This document shows positions 14,401 through 28,042 of a stretch of 64,000 nucleotides of DNA, one piece after another. Under the pieces are notes generated by a model that was given only the letters and a program-made list of their open reading frames with translations, made no database searches and had not been told where the DNA came from. The translations under genes were made by a program, and so were the position numbers. The first letter of the stretch is position 1; every line of letters starts with the position of its first letter. The DNA is taken from positions 24,003,148 through 24,067,147 of the forward strand of contig NC_090706.1 in the NCBI RefSeq assembly GCF_040954835.1, in the 5' to 3' direction. The DNA is from Lepisosteus oculatus. Lineage: Eukaryota; Chordata; Actinopteri; Semionotiformes; Lepisosteidae.

Positions 14401-15416
14401 ACGTTTTTGTTTCGTGGTGAACATTCAAGACAGGATGATCCACATCTCATCGCTGCATTATTTTGAGATAGTGTTTAATTTATAGCAGGGCATTATGTAT
14501 TCATTATTCATCTGTGTAATCAGATAAACACTTTACCTGGGCTTGTTTTTACAGATAGAACAGAAACACGACTTATTGAGCTTTAAAAACAAATGGCTAT
14601 TTAATTTCTGAAGTGGCTTTTTAATACGTTTTCCAAATACACGGTGTAAAAGCTGAGTGCTCAGGATCCCTGTTAGTTTCAGCAGCTGACAAAGCTACTG
14701 ACAAAGATCCAGGTGTGTATGGATCTGAGTGACTGGGGCACTGTGCTGTACATCAGGGCTGGCGTGAGAACCACTTGGACTCTGAGGCAGTCCCTGACCA
14801 CAGTGACTGGTAGCTCAAGGCTGATTTCAGAGACCTCCTTTGATTTCTTCCCTTTGTGATGCCATAAATGGATAGGCCATGAGGCCATGTGACAGGAAAT
14901 CCAGACAGAATTGAATTCACTCCAGCATGTGGTCCTGCACAGTGTGACTTTTCGTGAGATCTCAGGAACTCACAGGAGTGGCAGACTCTGGTCACACATT
15001 AGCTAGATGGCAGCTGATGTCATTGGAACACATGTTTTGATCTACATGATGAATTAAACCAATTAGCCACATCAGTTAAGAAGACGCAGAAGTGTGAGGA
15101 CGATATAGTAAATTTTCACTCTCTTCCTTGGTATGTTTACTCACAGTTAAGCTGAGTTGTTTTCATGCTTTGCGTGTGACAAATGCATCGATTACACTTA
15201 AATTAAGGTATGTTTGCAAAGCTTTTAAAATGTATTTCTCAGTATTGAAAAGCCTTCAACATTTATTTTCTAGTATTGCATACATTTCCATAACAGGTTC
15301 AGTAGTGTTTAATAAACGGTTTATAAAAACATATTGTACATAGAATTTTTTAAAATATTTTTAATATCGCTTTTTTTCACAGTAAACCCTTTAATGAAAT
15401 GCTCCATCCAGCTGAC

Positions 15417-15418
<2 letters not shown>
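5471..15418. other. Intergenic desert between tcf7 and vdac1, proximal part
   Basis: About 10 kb with no supported gene, RNA or recognisable transposon. It is AT-rich, and the short open frames have no family resemblance or splice context. Less AT-rich islands that look unique occur at 9990-10080, 11120-11310 and 12400-12680. The island at 11120-11310 has two TCF/LEF-type motifs (AACAAAG at 11240 and CTTTGAT at 11276) and could be a tcf7 regulatory element, but conservation cannot be judged from one sequence. Confidence 0.6.

Positions 15419-15474
<56 letters not shown>
15419..15474. repeat. (AAT)n microsatellite
   Basis: About 18 uninterrupted copies of the trinucleotide ATA/TAA run across this interval. 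On the minus strand they create an artefactual poly-tyrosine open frame. Purity suggests a recent, probably polymorphic tract. Confidence 0.97.
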
Positions 15475-18400
15475 GCTTTATTGGGAAATACCTTGCTTAC
15501 ATACATAATAAAGTTTAAAGCTGTAATGGGTACATCATTGAAATACATCATAATCCTGATCTGAGTTTGTTTTAAGGGAAAAAAATTGGACACAGTTTTT
15601 AAAACAGAATGACCTAACCAGTATTTAGTCTTATGGAACTAGTATTAAAATTTTGCATTGAACATGGTTCCTTTCTAGTGGTTAGATGGCGGGTGGAGTT
15701 TTGAGTTTACGGTTAAGAGCAGATTCCAGGGTCATTTTTTCCACTGTAACAGTGATGTGGCACTGGAGAGGATGTCAAGTTTCATGATGTATCATTGTTT
15801 GGAAGCAGCATCTCCATCAGTGTAAAACGTGTGTTTCTACATTGCCCCCTTAGAAAAAATTAAACAGTTATCAAACTGGAACCTATGACACATACTGTAG
15901 TCCGTTAGGCCATAGCACAGCAATGTTAATTTCAGGAGTTGCAGAAGAGCTGACATACATATATTGTATATTCATAACATACTTTTTTCATCGGTACAGA
16001 GATGATGGGATTTAAAGAAAGAAAGAAAGCAAACAGAAAAATCCCGACATGTGAAACTGCCTTCTTCTGTTACTGTTGTTTTAGGATACAGAATAGAATC
16101 GCTGGATGGGGAAGAAAAAGATTCCAGCTCTATTTGCAAGACTTTCTGGTGATTATTAGTGTTTGGCAGTTTTGTCATGTTGCCTCTTGGCTTAGTCTGG
16201 GAATTTTCTGTCTACTTTCCAGGCTCTGGCGAAGGGCTGTGTTCCTTATGAACAATGATCAACCAATTAAACTTCCTTTCAAAATGGACATAGCTACAGC
16301 AGCTTCAGTCATGCAGAGATAGTTCACCTGTCAAATCACTTGGTTTAAATTCATTATATCTTTTCATGTTATAAATCAACTCTTGTACCTAGGTACCTTT
16401 TTGGGAGTTTCTTTAGAATTTCTGGTAATGTGTGGGCTGGACATCCTGATAGGAAATTAAAAGTGCACCTTTAATATTAGCAACAAAGATTACATAGGTG
16501 AGAAATCTTTGTTAAAATCAGGTCTTGCTGCTGTTGGTGAATGAAGGCGTGAATAGGTGCTGGCTTTTGGGGAAATTTGTTGTCTTGAACCAGGTCACAG
16601 TTGCTTTTTGTTTTCAGGGTCAGGTTGTTGCAATTCTATGGTTGAAAGTCTAGAGATAAGAAGTAGAAGCACAAAGGTGCTGTTTTCCTCCTCCTGCTAA
16701 CAGGCAATCTGCTTATATTTTTCTACCAACATGAACAATTTAGATGATTTAAAGTAGATTGAATCTGTCACCAAAATGTCTACTGCATATAGGGAAACTA
16801 CATCGTGGCTTTTAATCTTGAAAAAAGGCATGGTATTTTTTTTCTCTTTTTGTTTTACACTGTAAGCAGGAACACAGGGAAGATAAGTAAGTTACAGAGA
16901 ATTGAAGGTAGATCTCCCTTTTAGGTTTGGTTATTAACATTTTATTTTCAATAATGTAAAGGCATTGGTGTGCTAGGCCCAGATTTAGATTTTTGTCAAA
17001 TGGTATCAGATATATGTCATCGTTTAGCTGTCATTGTTAGACAAGGAACAAAAATTAAGTGTCATAGAAATAAATAATTGGTCATAATTAAATCAATCTG
17101 TATTTTCGGACACAATGGTGAAATTAACACAGCTAAACAATTATGAGGTCGGTACAAGAATGATTGTTGGCTTTTCTGAATTCTTATTAGCGAAAAATAA
17201 GGTAAATCCTTTTTATATATGCAATGTAGGGTTATGTGCTGCTAAATACATTGTTATAAACATCAGAATATCTATAAATGACTTAAAAAAACTTGCAAAA
17301 GTTGCAAAATGTTTGCTTGAGTCTATTGTGCAAGGTGAAAAAAGCTTAATGCAGTATGGTAAACCAAATAACACTTCAATCACTGGATATGAGCTGATGA
17401 TAATATTAGATTTTTTATTTGGAACATGCTAGATATTCATGATAAAATTTTAATGTTTTTCCTATATTTTAAACTTTACAGTGTTCATTTTTTTAAACTA
17501 ATTTATAAAATCCACTCTCTGCTGCTCTTTTCCCAGTAAGATCCTCAGTAGCAGTGTCGGTGCTTTTAATTTTAACTTAAAATAGCATTCTAGCTGAGTG
17601 GTTTATATCTCGTTTATATAAGATGGAACTATGCTACTTTTAGACAATTATTCAAAAGTAGTAGATGAGACTTTAAATGTATAAATGGATAAAACAATCA
17701 AAATATTTAAATAGAATTGTAAGTTATGTTATTTTGTGACTGGATATTTTTACAGCACTGGAAGAAGAAAGACAATATCCAACAAGACAGCAACAACCTT
17801 ACAAATATATACAGAATAATTTAAGCTAAAAACTCTGAGCGACAGACCTACATATTTGGGAAAAAATATTTCTATCAAAAGACTAAGACAAGTGTCTTTA
17901 AATTTATTTAATAAGATTAATTGTGTTTAATTTTAACTCAACCTTTGAGCTTTTTCCAGTTTAAACCATTAAGGTGAATTCTTCAGTTTTGTAATTATTT
18001 CATTCTGCTATGGGATGACATTCAAAATGTAATTATCTCAAATTGGTTAATGTAATTTTTATCATAATCAAATTTTGAAAATAAAAACAAATCAAGAAAG
18101 AAAACAATATTGTGACAGCCACATGCAGGGCTTAAGTGGTTCCCTGATTACAAAAATAAACAACCAAAGTCAAGCCGAACTCAGTATAGTTCTTTGTTAA
18201 TCTTGTCATTTTTGCATTCAGTTTTTTTGAAAGTGCTGATTCGATCATGATGTTTAATCAGCTTTAAACTTAGTCACCACCTTAGGCTTTTCACTGACTG
18301 TTTCTGGATAAACAACAAACACATTGCTAAATAAACAACAGAATTAAGCAATAAATGTGAGAAGCAAAAAATAAATACAACCAAGCTGTAACTTATTACA

Positions 18401-19719
18401 ACCAGTAAGTATGAATTCTAAAAGAAGTTTAACATTTTAAGATGCATGCATTTTTAATTGACATGATTTGTAAAACAATAAGTTCATAATGTGGGAATTT
18501 AATACATTAAATCTTCAATCAGTACAGCCCATGTGTCTCATGTCTGTACACATGTGTACAGTCCATCTTCAACACTGTAACAGCCCATGTGTTTCAGAAA
18601 GCTGAATCATTCTCCAGTCACTATGTAGGGCTCAATTCTCAAACAGAAGTGAGAGCTCTGTTTTTTAACAAAATTTGAAGAGATGTTCAATATCTGTTTC
18701 ATGCCCACTAAGCAATTTATCATTCAATAGGTGATACAAGAAAACATAATACTAATATAAGAGAATAGTAAATCGTTTGTGGTAAGTACACAAATAAAGC
18801 TATAAAAACTGTTTAACCAATAAAAAACAGTTTATACATTCTTATATTTATTTTGTTTCATAATTGCACAACATATGAAAAACAAAAACTTGGTCTTGGT
18901 TTCTATCTGAAATATGTATTAGCTTTGAAATATGGGCTATGAAATATTAGCTATCAGATATATACAGTAACAGCTTTTGCACAATGATTAATGCTGACCC
19001 CTGGAGGTAAGACAGCAACATAAAACACAAATTGCCCCGGTTAACCTTTCGTATCATGCCTGACCACAGTCTGCTACACAAGGGTTTGATGCAGCATCTG
19101 AATGTGAAATTCTCACATGCATTAACATAGGTCACTTAACAAATTATGATTATGGATCATCAGATTTTCTAAACTAATTACCTTTAATAGATTTTAATTT
19201 TAAAGTAGGTGCTTGATTAATATAGATATGCATGGCACTTACATAGCACTGTGGTTCAGGGATGTAAACCTCACAAGGGATAAAGAAATTCTCACCAAAT
19301 TCTGATGTTAATCATAGCGTTTTCATATTCTTCTTAGATTTAAACCTTTTAATCAAACGGGAACGTTAAATGCCTTTGCTTAATTGCCAGCTTTTTTACA
19401 GTCTTTTTGTTTTGGAATCCTCTTTTTTTTAAGTCAAGGATCTGTCTTGGTTCTGTTGATTAAAAAAAAACAACCAAAGACTCCTCTTCTCTGGAGATCA
19501 CATTCCTTTGAATAAAAATAAATAAAAGGACAAGAAAATGCCAGCTTAGGAATCAGAAACACATTGTGTCTAGCCCACAATACTAGACTATATACAGTAA
19601 TCATTATTTAGCTAAGCAGGAAAATCAACTACTGTCAACACTTGTTTATGTGCAGTGTGTCACAAAAACTTAGCATATAGACTGCATCATGCATTGAACG
19701 TGTATAAATACAGAAAAGA
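15475..19719. other. Intergenic, no feature recognised
   Basis: AT-rich DNA without a supportable gene or repeat family. The open frames at 15972-16322 and 17115-17432 have no recognisable motif. A local duplication of an 11-base phrase (agcccatgtgt) occurs near 18525 and 18582. Confidence 0.55.
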
Positions 19720-19862
19720 ACAAGTAATAGGTTTATGCTGAAAAGAGAAGAGAGAAAACATTATGTTTCAGCTGTAGAGCCTTGTTTGGGTGTTCACACC
19801 CTGTGCAGCTTTTGTTCCTTTGCAGCCTACGCATGCTGACGCAGCTACCCACCTGAACTAAA
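19720..19862. mobile_element. Penelope-like element terminal fragment, internally deleted
   Basis: The left part (19720-19785) carries the 'aacaagtaataggttta...atgctgaaaagagaag' arm seen in the other copies here. The right part (about 19810-19862) carries the opposite outer end: ttgttcctttgcag, cctacgcatgctgacg, cagctacccacctgaact. The middle, including most of the second arm, is missing or diverged. The outer-end match to the copy at 53428-53632 is nearly exact. It has no coding capacity. Confidence 0.75.
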
Positions 19863-21814
19863 TATACAAAACTGCATTGTGTTAGAAATGCTACCTCTCT
19901 CAACTGCTGTCCCATACAGATGGATATGGAAACAAAAATGCCAATTGACTGGCAGAATCAGCAGCAGTGCTAAGATCTGGTGTACAGGTTTGCTGGAATT
20001 CCCCTTGACACCCTACAAAAATACCAGCCAACCAACGATGTTAAAGATTAAGGCATCCTAAAAATGTGCACAAATGTGTCAGTTTTATTGTCTAGTAGCC
20101 AATGGGAGTATTATAGCTTCAGCAGGGTTCAGCAGAGATCTCTTTTTAAAGCTTGAGACAGATTTGACAAAATCGTATGTAGACAGAAAAATGTGTTGAT
20201 CTGCCTTGTGGGTGCATGCATTTGACTGGGATTCTCCCATGCTTAAAAAAAAACAGCCTTTGCAGCTGTTTAAATTTTGATTTTGAAGTTCATATCAATG
20301 CCTGTGTTTTGACTCAACAGCTGAGTACATGAGCAAATGTCCACCTGTTGATGTTATCAAAGACACTAGGATACCTGCTCCTGTAACAGAACAAAAAGGA
20401 TACCAGTCAGGCTCAGTACCTTTTTGTATAATATGATACTAAAGCATTAGATAAAACAAACATGATGAAAAAAGGTTATTTAAATTGCTTGTGTGTAATC
20501 TGACTATTTTGACTGTTTTTATGTCTATGTAGAATACCACCCTAATCCTATGTAACATCACCGCAAATATTTATCATCATTAATATGAAAAATAAGCTTT
20601 CTGAAAATCAACCGTAACATTTATCTTAGCATTTTTCTTATATTTGGACTTTACAGCATGTTGTTTTGATCAAAGTACATCTGTGCATAGTTGTATTTGT
20701 ATATATGTATAAAATACATTAATTGTTGATATTTATGTTCAGATATTACAGCTGTGAAAATGTAGTATTAGTAATTTCTAATCATGGAATGGAACAAGAC
20801 ATTTATATACATACAGTATATCTTAGAAGATCTTACCTTTTCTTAAAGGTCTTCTATTGTACACAAGGTTTAAATTATTGAAATATCATTTATTACTGAC
20901 TTTTTTGGATAACAAATCTGCCTTTAACTGTCTAGAAAACTATGAAAAGGTGGTGCAGTAAAGATACTGCCATTAAATATATTTATAATCATTCAATTGT
21001 GCAATAATCAATTCACTAAACTTAAAATGTAGTTTTAAAAAAATGCATGGTAGTCACAAACTTTTTAACTTTAGCCATAGGTTTTTAAAAGGTACCCTGG
21101 GTAATTTTAAGCATGGTAATATTATCTTTTTGCTCATGAGACAAAGAATAAGGTTTTATGTGAAACAAGGAAGGGTTTGTGTTTACAATGCGTTAAACAG
21201 TGTCAGAGGGCAGTTTAATTTTCAGATTGAATTAAGCACACCGTGTAATTAGATTTATCTTCAGCTCCTGTGCGATCGCTTTGAAACAGATATTTGAAAA
21301 TGGGTCTTGTAATTTTTTTTATGACACTGCAACACAATCTGAGAGTTGAAAAGAAGGGGATAATTAAATTAATCCTAAACAAATAAACAGTTGGCAAAAT
21401 ATGAAAGAATGAAGAACATGGCATGAGATTTAACAGTACTGAACTTGGAGTGTTTTTTATGTCCTACTTTTGTTGGTTTAACAAATTATTTCTTTATTTT
21501 AACCGAAGACAGAAATAGGATGAATTATTCTCATTAATATTTTAAATGTGATAATTATACACATCCTTTGCCAGTACGGTTTTCTCCCCTTAAAAAAAAA
21601 AACCTTAACACATAATTTCTCTCTTTTATTTCTACTTTTAAATATATATTTCACTTCTCTGCAGGGACACGGATGTGTTATAAAATGAGTGCTGGAATGA
21701 TGATTTGTTGTAGCAGAATCACGTACTGTAAATAAAATAATTCTTTGTTTGGGTTGGAACACTGAAGGTGAAGAAAGGGAACGTCTGATTTATTGAAAGA
21801 TGTTAAGGATAGAG
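19863..21814. other. Intergenic, no feature recognised
   Basis: AT-rich sequence. Several short open frames are present, but none has a recognisable motif, splice context or repeat identity. Confidence 0.55.
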
Positions 21815-22130
21815 GCAGAATAGTGTTGCAGTGGTTAACCTACCTGCCTTGCAGTGCTGGGCCCCTGGGTTCAGTTCTGGAATGTGGGTGCAATCTGTGT
21901 GGAGTTTGCATGTTCTACCCGTGTTCTCATGGGTTTCCTCTGAGTGTTCCAATTTCTTTCTACAGTCCAAAGACATACTGGTAGGTTAACTGGCTTTTGG
22001 GAAAATTGGTTTGGTGTGAGTGTGCATGTCTGTGTCTGCCCTGCGATAGACTGGCATTGTGCAGGGAGTATCCTGCCTTGCGCCCCTTGCCTGTATTGGA
22101 TGAAGTGGTTAGAAGATGGATGGATTATAT
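21815..22130 (+). mobile_element. tRNA-derived SINE, near full length
   Basis: The copy starts with a tRNA-like head: gcagtggttaacctacctgcc resembles an A-box region, and gggttcagttc at 21867-21877 a B box. It continues through the fish-type body phrases gtgtggagtttgcatgttct, cagtccaaagacatactggt and aggttaactggctt, and ends in the tail tattggatgaagtggttaga followed by gatgga repeats. The same family recurs reversed at 27865, 43722 and 49890, and as a 3' fragment at 52612. It is diverged from the shared pattern, so it is probably not recent. Confidence 0.88.
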
Positions 22131-22234
22131 GGACAAGGTTAGTTTTCTGTAGAGGTGGTCTGCCTCTCTTTGAATAATGATTCAAATCCAAACTTAACAT
22201 TTAAAAATGGCTACCTCTACAAACAACTGTTTCT

Positions 22235-22437
22235 GATGCTGTTCAAGTAGGTAGCTGCCTCAGCATGCATAGGCTGCAAAGGAACAGGTAACAGGTTTAT
22301 TCCATGCTGAGAAGAAAAGAAAGGAAACACAACGTTTTGGCTGTGGAACCTTCACACCTGAAGAAGGCTCCAAGGCCAAAACGTTGTGTTTTCTTTCTTT
22401 TCTGTTCAGTATGGAATAAACCCATTACCTGTTCCTC
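22235..22437. mobile_element. Penelope-like fold-back element (two inverted arms)
   Basis: About 90-bp arms face each other. The left arm runs from caagtaggtagctgcctcag through ggtttattccatgctgagaa to aacacaacgttttggctgtgg. The right arm is its reverse complement and ends tatggaataaacccattacc tgttcct. The centre holds cacacctgaagaaggctcc. There is no coding sequence. It looks like a deletion derivative of the element at 51770-52612, which keeps a GIY-YIG fragment between similar arms. A hammerhead-like core lies at 22354-22389, with one core base changed (GAAA to AAAA). Confidence 0.85.
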
Positions 22438-23138
22438 TGTTTCTGATGCAGCCATATTATATTCTTAAATACAGAATTTGCTTTGTGCTTTGTTTTAATT
22501 TATGTAATGTTTAATTTTGATAGGGGACTAGTTTGTGATCAGTTTGTGTTGTTATTCCAGTTTACCAGTTAAATAGTTAAACTATTACAAGTATAGTATT
22601 ACACATTTCAATGTACCCTTAAATCTTGTCATATTAATGTGAAAAGAAATTCAAAAGCAAAGTTCTGGTCAAAAATAGAACAATTCATACACTGTTAATA
22701 CAAGGCTTGCATAACTCAATATTCAATTCTAATAAGACATGTTTTTGCAATCAAAAACTTAAAAGATTTTGTTTTTCTTTGAGAATTCTTTTGCAAAGAT
22801 ATTCATACATTTTTATATGTTTTTTTTGGCCACAAGATGACAGAAATGTGATAATGCAAACCTAATTAGAAACATTTAGAAAACTGTAGGTGAATGTTCT
22901 TAGACTAAGGTAGGCTGAGACTAAAATGACTTTCAAATCATTTAAGTTAAAATGGTATTTAAATTGAAATGTTTTTTAATTTTATTACATAACATTAACA
23001 GTTTATATTTTATATTTCAAAACAGGTGTGGTAAAAATTAAGTGAAGGTTTTATGAACATAACCCAGAGTATCCTACTTTATTGTTTATACTACTACATC
23101 TAATAATGTTTCAAAACACCCCATACTAAGGCAAACTG
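22438..23138. other. Intergenic, no feature recognised
   Basis: AT-rich spacer between the fold-back element and the possible L1-type fossil. I see no gene or repeat in it. Confidence 0.5.
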
Positions 23139-23897
23139 TCAATGTGTCAAACAAACATCATCACTGTCAATATGATCTTCAGTTATTCCTCTAAATGACT
23201 GAAGAAGACTGACTGTTGTCATTCCGCCTAAGTGAGGGAAATTATGACACAAGAGAGTATTGACGTAGCCAAAATGCAATTTACAATATTTAAAGGGAAC
23301 ATTGATATAAAACAAATCTTGAGAACAGATGTTCTTCAAGTGTACACCAAGATACAGGACTGTCAGGATAAAACCAAACAAATAATGCTTGCAAATCAAA
23401 GAAGCAGAAATAAAATTAAAAGTTTGGTAGAGCTTGGTACCCGATAGATCTCTCACAATGCAGAATGGATGCAGCCACTTCCCTTTCCAATATCCTAAAT
23501 GGAAAAATTGGAATCATCTATGACATCTCTATGTATTAGAAATTGTATTAATGTTGTTGATTGTGATGGCATATAAAGAAAAGTGAAGCTCAATAATCAG
23601 GTGTTTAACCAATGGCATATTCAGAAGCAGGCCAGGTCTCTTTGCTACTAAATATAACTGAAGATTGGGACTAATTAGTTTTATAATCTGTATGTGTAGC
23701 AATATATAATCCTCATAGAGCAATATGCAATGCTGAATATTGTTAACAGAAATTGGGGAAAAAAGCAATTTAGTTTTCTGATGTAAACAAGACATAGTCT
23801 TCAACTCTACAGTCCAACTATGGGCTTCTGCATCATCCAGTAAAAGTTTAAATCTAACTTGCCTTTGGTCCATAAAAAAAGCATCCATAAAATACAA
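23139..23897 (-). pseudogene. Possible L1-type LINE reverse-transcriptase fossil
   Basis: Two minus-strand stretches resemble L1-clade ORF2. At about 23692-23725 the frame reads LYEDYILLHI, close to the RT catalytic block (consensus LYADD-x-LL), with the second catalytic Asp replaced by Tyr. At about 23331-23359 another stretch reads VLYLGVHLKN followed by DLFYINVPF, like the family's YLG-x-x-I...DLFK-x-N-x-P block. The order is right for a minus-strand element, but the spacing (about 120 codons) is longer than usual and the stretches lie in separate, broken frames. It is not functional. The call rests on two short motif matches and could be coincidence. Confidence 0.35.
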
Positions 23898-26800
23898 TAT
23901 TCCCTTTGTGCTTTGATTTTTAAAAATGCTTAAATTAATTCAGATTTCAATAAGGATTATAGCATAGCAAGCGCTTAAAAATTAAAATGCTGGTTCAGGA
24001 AATTAATTTAATAACAATTTCATATAATTTAGCAATCTATTTCTGTTATGAGTCTTATCTAGTGATATACAAGCGTTCCTCTTTAACCATTCACTGTGGT
24101 CCTTTATTGCTGTTACAAAGATACTGTATAGCCACACCTTCATTCACACTATAAACAGAAGATATATAAATTGGAAGTTGGAAATACTTCACATACAAAG
24201 TGAATTGGCTGCAAGAAGGACTAAGGTTTACATTTCAAGTACTGTAAAGGTTGAATATTGCATGGTGAGTGTCTTAACAGTAGCAAGCTGCTCGTAGAAA
24301 AATATAACAATTGCTAATATTAGCAAAATGGAATGTGAATAATGTGTGTGAGCTCTGGTAAAATGTTTTGTGGAGTGGTGGTATGGAGTTAATTGGTCAT
24401 GGTGACATTTGGAAAATTTGGAGAACCACCATACTTACTGTCAAACATGCAGCTACAGTAGTAATGAGGCTGTTCATCATCTAAGGGCAAGTCAATTGAA
24501 TACATCCTGTAATTGCTTTGTGAAATGATAAATTCCATTGGGGATATGTACATTTTCAACTGCAACTATATGTGCATATGAATAGATAGACTGATGAAGG
24601 ATGAAGTAATAATGTCCGTCCTGTTCCAGAGTCCATTTATTCAGACTAAATATGTTAAAGATTATTTACAAGATAAAACTCTGAGATCTAAATGGAATTT
24701 TAATCAAAATACAAAATGTTATACATTTCACTGACAGCAGGGAATGTTTAGAGACATGATTTTGTGACTCAAAAGGTTAAGGTAATGGTGAAATAACAAT
24801 GAGACTATAAGAATTTACCGTAGAGCAGTAAAAGTCAGTTCAGTATTTTTTAAAGAATTCATAAGATTAAAAATGGAAAATGTAGATACATAGTTTCAGA
24901 GGTCGCCGAAACATTCTTTTTAATTACCAATTTGTAGTTAAAAGCCTCATTTGCCCCATTTTGATTTTAAAGACGACTGCCTCTTTAAACTAATCACATG
25001 ATTAAATTAACATGATTTCCAGTCACTCAGGAAGTCTCAACCTGACAGCTAAACCTGACATTTCAATTGCAAGGTACACCTAGCTAGAGCACAAAATCAT
25101 GCTCGATGCTAAACTAACTGAAATTTTAATTATTTCATAATTACTATTATATTCAGTGAATTTTAATTTTATTACCACGTGACAGTTAAAAAAGTGCATG
25201 TACAGTACAGTATGTACAAACATGTCAATTTCTGCTGATGAAACAACTAACCTACAATGTACATTTTAGTTGAACACTGGGGTTCTGTGAGATCTTAGAT
25301 AATGATTATATCCAAAAATAGTAAGCATCACCCTGATTTCCACTGGGTGTAATGATCTGAAATAGTATACTGCCATAAATTATTACCTGATGCAATTCAA
25401 TCACATTTTGTTTTTTCAGAAGACTACTAAAATTCTGTGTGTAAAATCGAGGGAAATAAGTGTCCTTCCAAAATTATTACAAAAATAGTAATAAATGCAG
25501 TAACTTCATTAATGTATAAGAAACATCAAATGTATCCTACATAGAGAGTATTCTGTGGTTGAGATCAAAGGGAGTGAAGGCAGTTGGTATTTATCAAGGC
25601 TTTATGGGCTGTATGTATAGGGAGAATTTAAAAAAGATCACAAGTATTTATAAAAGTTCTGATTTCTTACGCCTTATGCATTGTTTCCACAGATTTTTGC
25701 TAAACTGGGATACTTTGTTTAAGCATTTGAAGGCATGAATGAAGTTGAATTTTCATATAAATGACAGATTTACTTAATTCTAAACATATTTATACAAACA
25801 CCTTACCTTAACATTCTTGGCTTGGAGTAGTTGATTTTGTTTGTCCCCTTTTAATTAAGAACACTCAAAATGCAAAGCCAGTTTTCATCAATCCATTGCC
25901 CTTAAATTTGTGTTTAACAGACTTTACACTATCTCCATTACTCTGATTTGTTTCATTTCCAATTCCTCGGAAGCTGAACCAAAAGACTGCTCATTAAGTA
26001 GAATCGCTCACACAATTTAGTTTTCGACTGTAGCAAACATGTGGCAATCTGTTTTGTCCAAGGAGTTGTCCTCAAAACAGATTTTCTTATTAATAGTAAG
26101 AAAGCACAACAATAGTCATTTTTAGACACTTCAGTTTTTCCATTCAATAGGAAATGCACTTGATTTCATTTCCCATTAACAAGTGAAAAAAATATCTATT
26201 GGCAGTGTTGTTTCACCTCTGCAGCTATCCATGACCACAAGAAGTATGTACTGGTGAACTCATGTTATAAAGGCAGCCTATATTGCCGATTGTGCCACAA
26301 TTAAAAGGAGACCGGCACCAAAATTCGACTTAGTTTAGACCTGTGCAGTCCTCTTGGGTTGGAATTTGAATATGTGTGCTTTGGTATTGCATATCTGTAT
26401 CTGCATGTATCTTATACCTTGTGTTTCAGTCTTACTATTTCTTTGTATGTTACGGTATATATATATTTATGCTGATATAGATATGTAAGTGATATATATG
26501 GTTTTGTTACGTACATCAGCACGCACACTAAAACAGTGATCTGTCAGCATGCAGGAGCACTCGTAGGCTTAGTACAGCTGTGACTGGCTGTATGAAGGCA
26601 TGGTGTCAGACGCAACCACAACAAAAGGACTCTTTCCATCAACTGTGCTGTGACTTTCAACCAGACTCTCTCGGCTCTCAGCCTCCACGCCGAGAGCTGT
26701 TCCTGTTTCTGGGAAGCCACATCACTGACACTCTGCTTTCCAGTGTTGTCATCAACTATTGGAACTTTAGCTATCCATTACCAATGGCCAATGTTGTAAT

Positions 26801-27864
26801 TTTTTAAAGCAGTGTAGGTGATAGAGAAAGCAGGAAAAGAGCATGATTTACTGAAAGTGAGCAAAAAAATGTGTGAAGTCTCAGAAATGCTCGATTCATT
26901 TCCTACAACTGTACAGGAGAAAGCTACTGTGCTTTGTTTGTGAATGGTGTGACAGACAGAGGGCTGGAAATAAAAAATGTTTAACTTAGAAGAGAAACTG
27001 GTTCTTAAAAATTTCCCATATTATGGCAAACTTAAGTGATATGAATTTGGAAAAGTAATTTATAAAGCAATAACCAAAAATTCATAAAGGGGAAAATGAC
27101 TAAGGATATTAATGAAGCATTTCTTTCAGTTCAAGGCATCACACATTACATCTTTATTGATTGTAAATTCACACATACAGCATTATACACTTTGAAAGCA
27201 GAATACAGTTATATGGAAAGACTGAATTTGCTGAGGGGTAAAACAAATAATTCAATTGAATCACTTATAGAACACAAATCTGCTGTTGGGCCAATTAAAA
27301 TCTTTGGGAATGAATTGTTCATTAACCATATATTTTGGTTTATGTATTTTATCAATTTAAGTACATTACACCAGCATTACATTTGAGTTTTGTAACTCCT
27401 GTCCTCTAAGGCCAAAGCATCCTCTGGCTTTTAATTCTGATTTCAATTACAACTGATCTGTTTTTCAATTCTCAAATAATTAATTTATATTTTTATGGTA
27501 TCCCCTCCCAGCTGGGAATCACAAATTGTGTCTTTGTTTCTGGGCTTGCTTGAAAATGAGAAAGGGCAGACAGTCTCCTTCCAGCCGCCCCCTCACTGAG
27601 CCATCATCTTTTGACACAGGATGTAAAACAAGAGCCTGGGGATTTGAGTGTCCTCCACTGATGTCACTACAGGCCCACATCCCAGGTGATGCTTCTGGGC
27701 TGAAGGTTGACAGGGCCCTGCCAAATTCAAACCCTTTCTCAGCCTCCCTTAGGGAATTCTGGTCCATTAGTGACATGACCCAAGATCAAAACTGTGACAC
27801 CTGGGACTGATGTCAACCTGGAGAGTTGAAATACTAGGGATCCCACTCATCAATACATTTTCTA
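23898..27864. other. Intergenic, no gene; two less AT-rich islands
   Basis: No gene or named repeat was found. The islands at about 26570-26770 and 27520-27815 have more balanced base composition than their surroundings and no repeat hallmarks. They are candidates for conserved non-coding elements, but this cannot be tested here. Confidence 0.5.
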
Positions 27865-28042
27865 ACTGCTTCTTCCAATTCGGAGTCATGGGGGAGCTGG
27901 ACCCTATCCTGGCAAGCAACAGGCACAAGGCAGGTTACACCCTGGACGGGACTCCAGTCCAATTGCAGGACAGATGCACGGACAGAAATACAGACACACA
28001 CACCTAAAGCCAGTTTTCACAAAAGCCAATTAACCTACCAGT
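27865..28042 (-). mobile_element. tRNA-derived SINE, truncated copy (reverse)
   Basis: Reverse orientation of the family at 21815. It begins with the complement of the tail (cattttctaactgcttcttc), passes through atcctggcaagcaacaggca and ggttacaccctggacgggac, and ends at agccaattaacctaccag. The tRNA-like head half is missing, so this copy is truncated at the element's 5' end. Confidence 0.85.

Noticed and set aside
15321..15593. Minus-strand open frame with a long poly-tyrosine run
   Set aside because: It is produced by the (AAT)n microsatellite.
21871..22200. Overlapping open frames on both strands
   Set aside because: They lie within a tRNA-derived SINE and have no protein-family resemblance.
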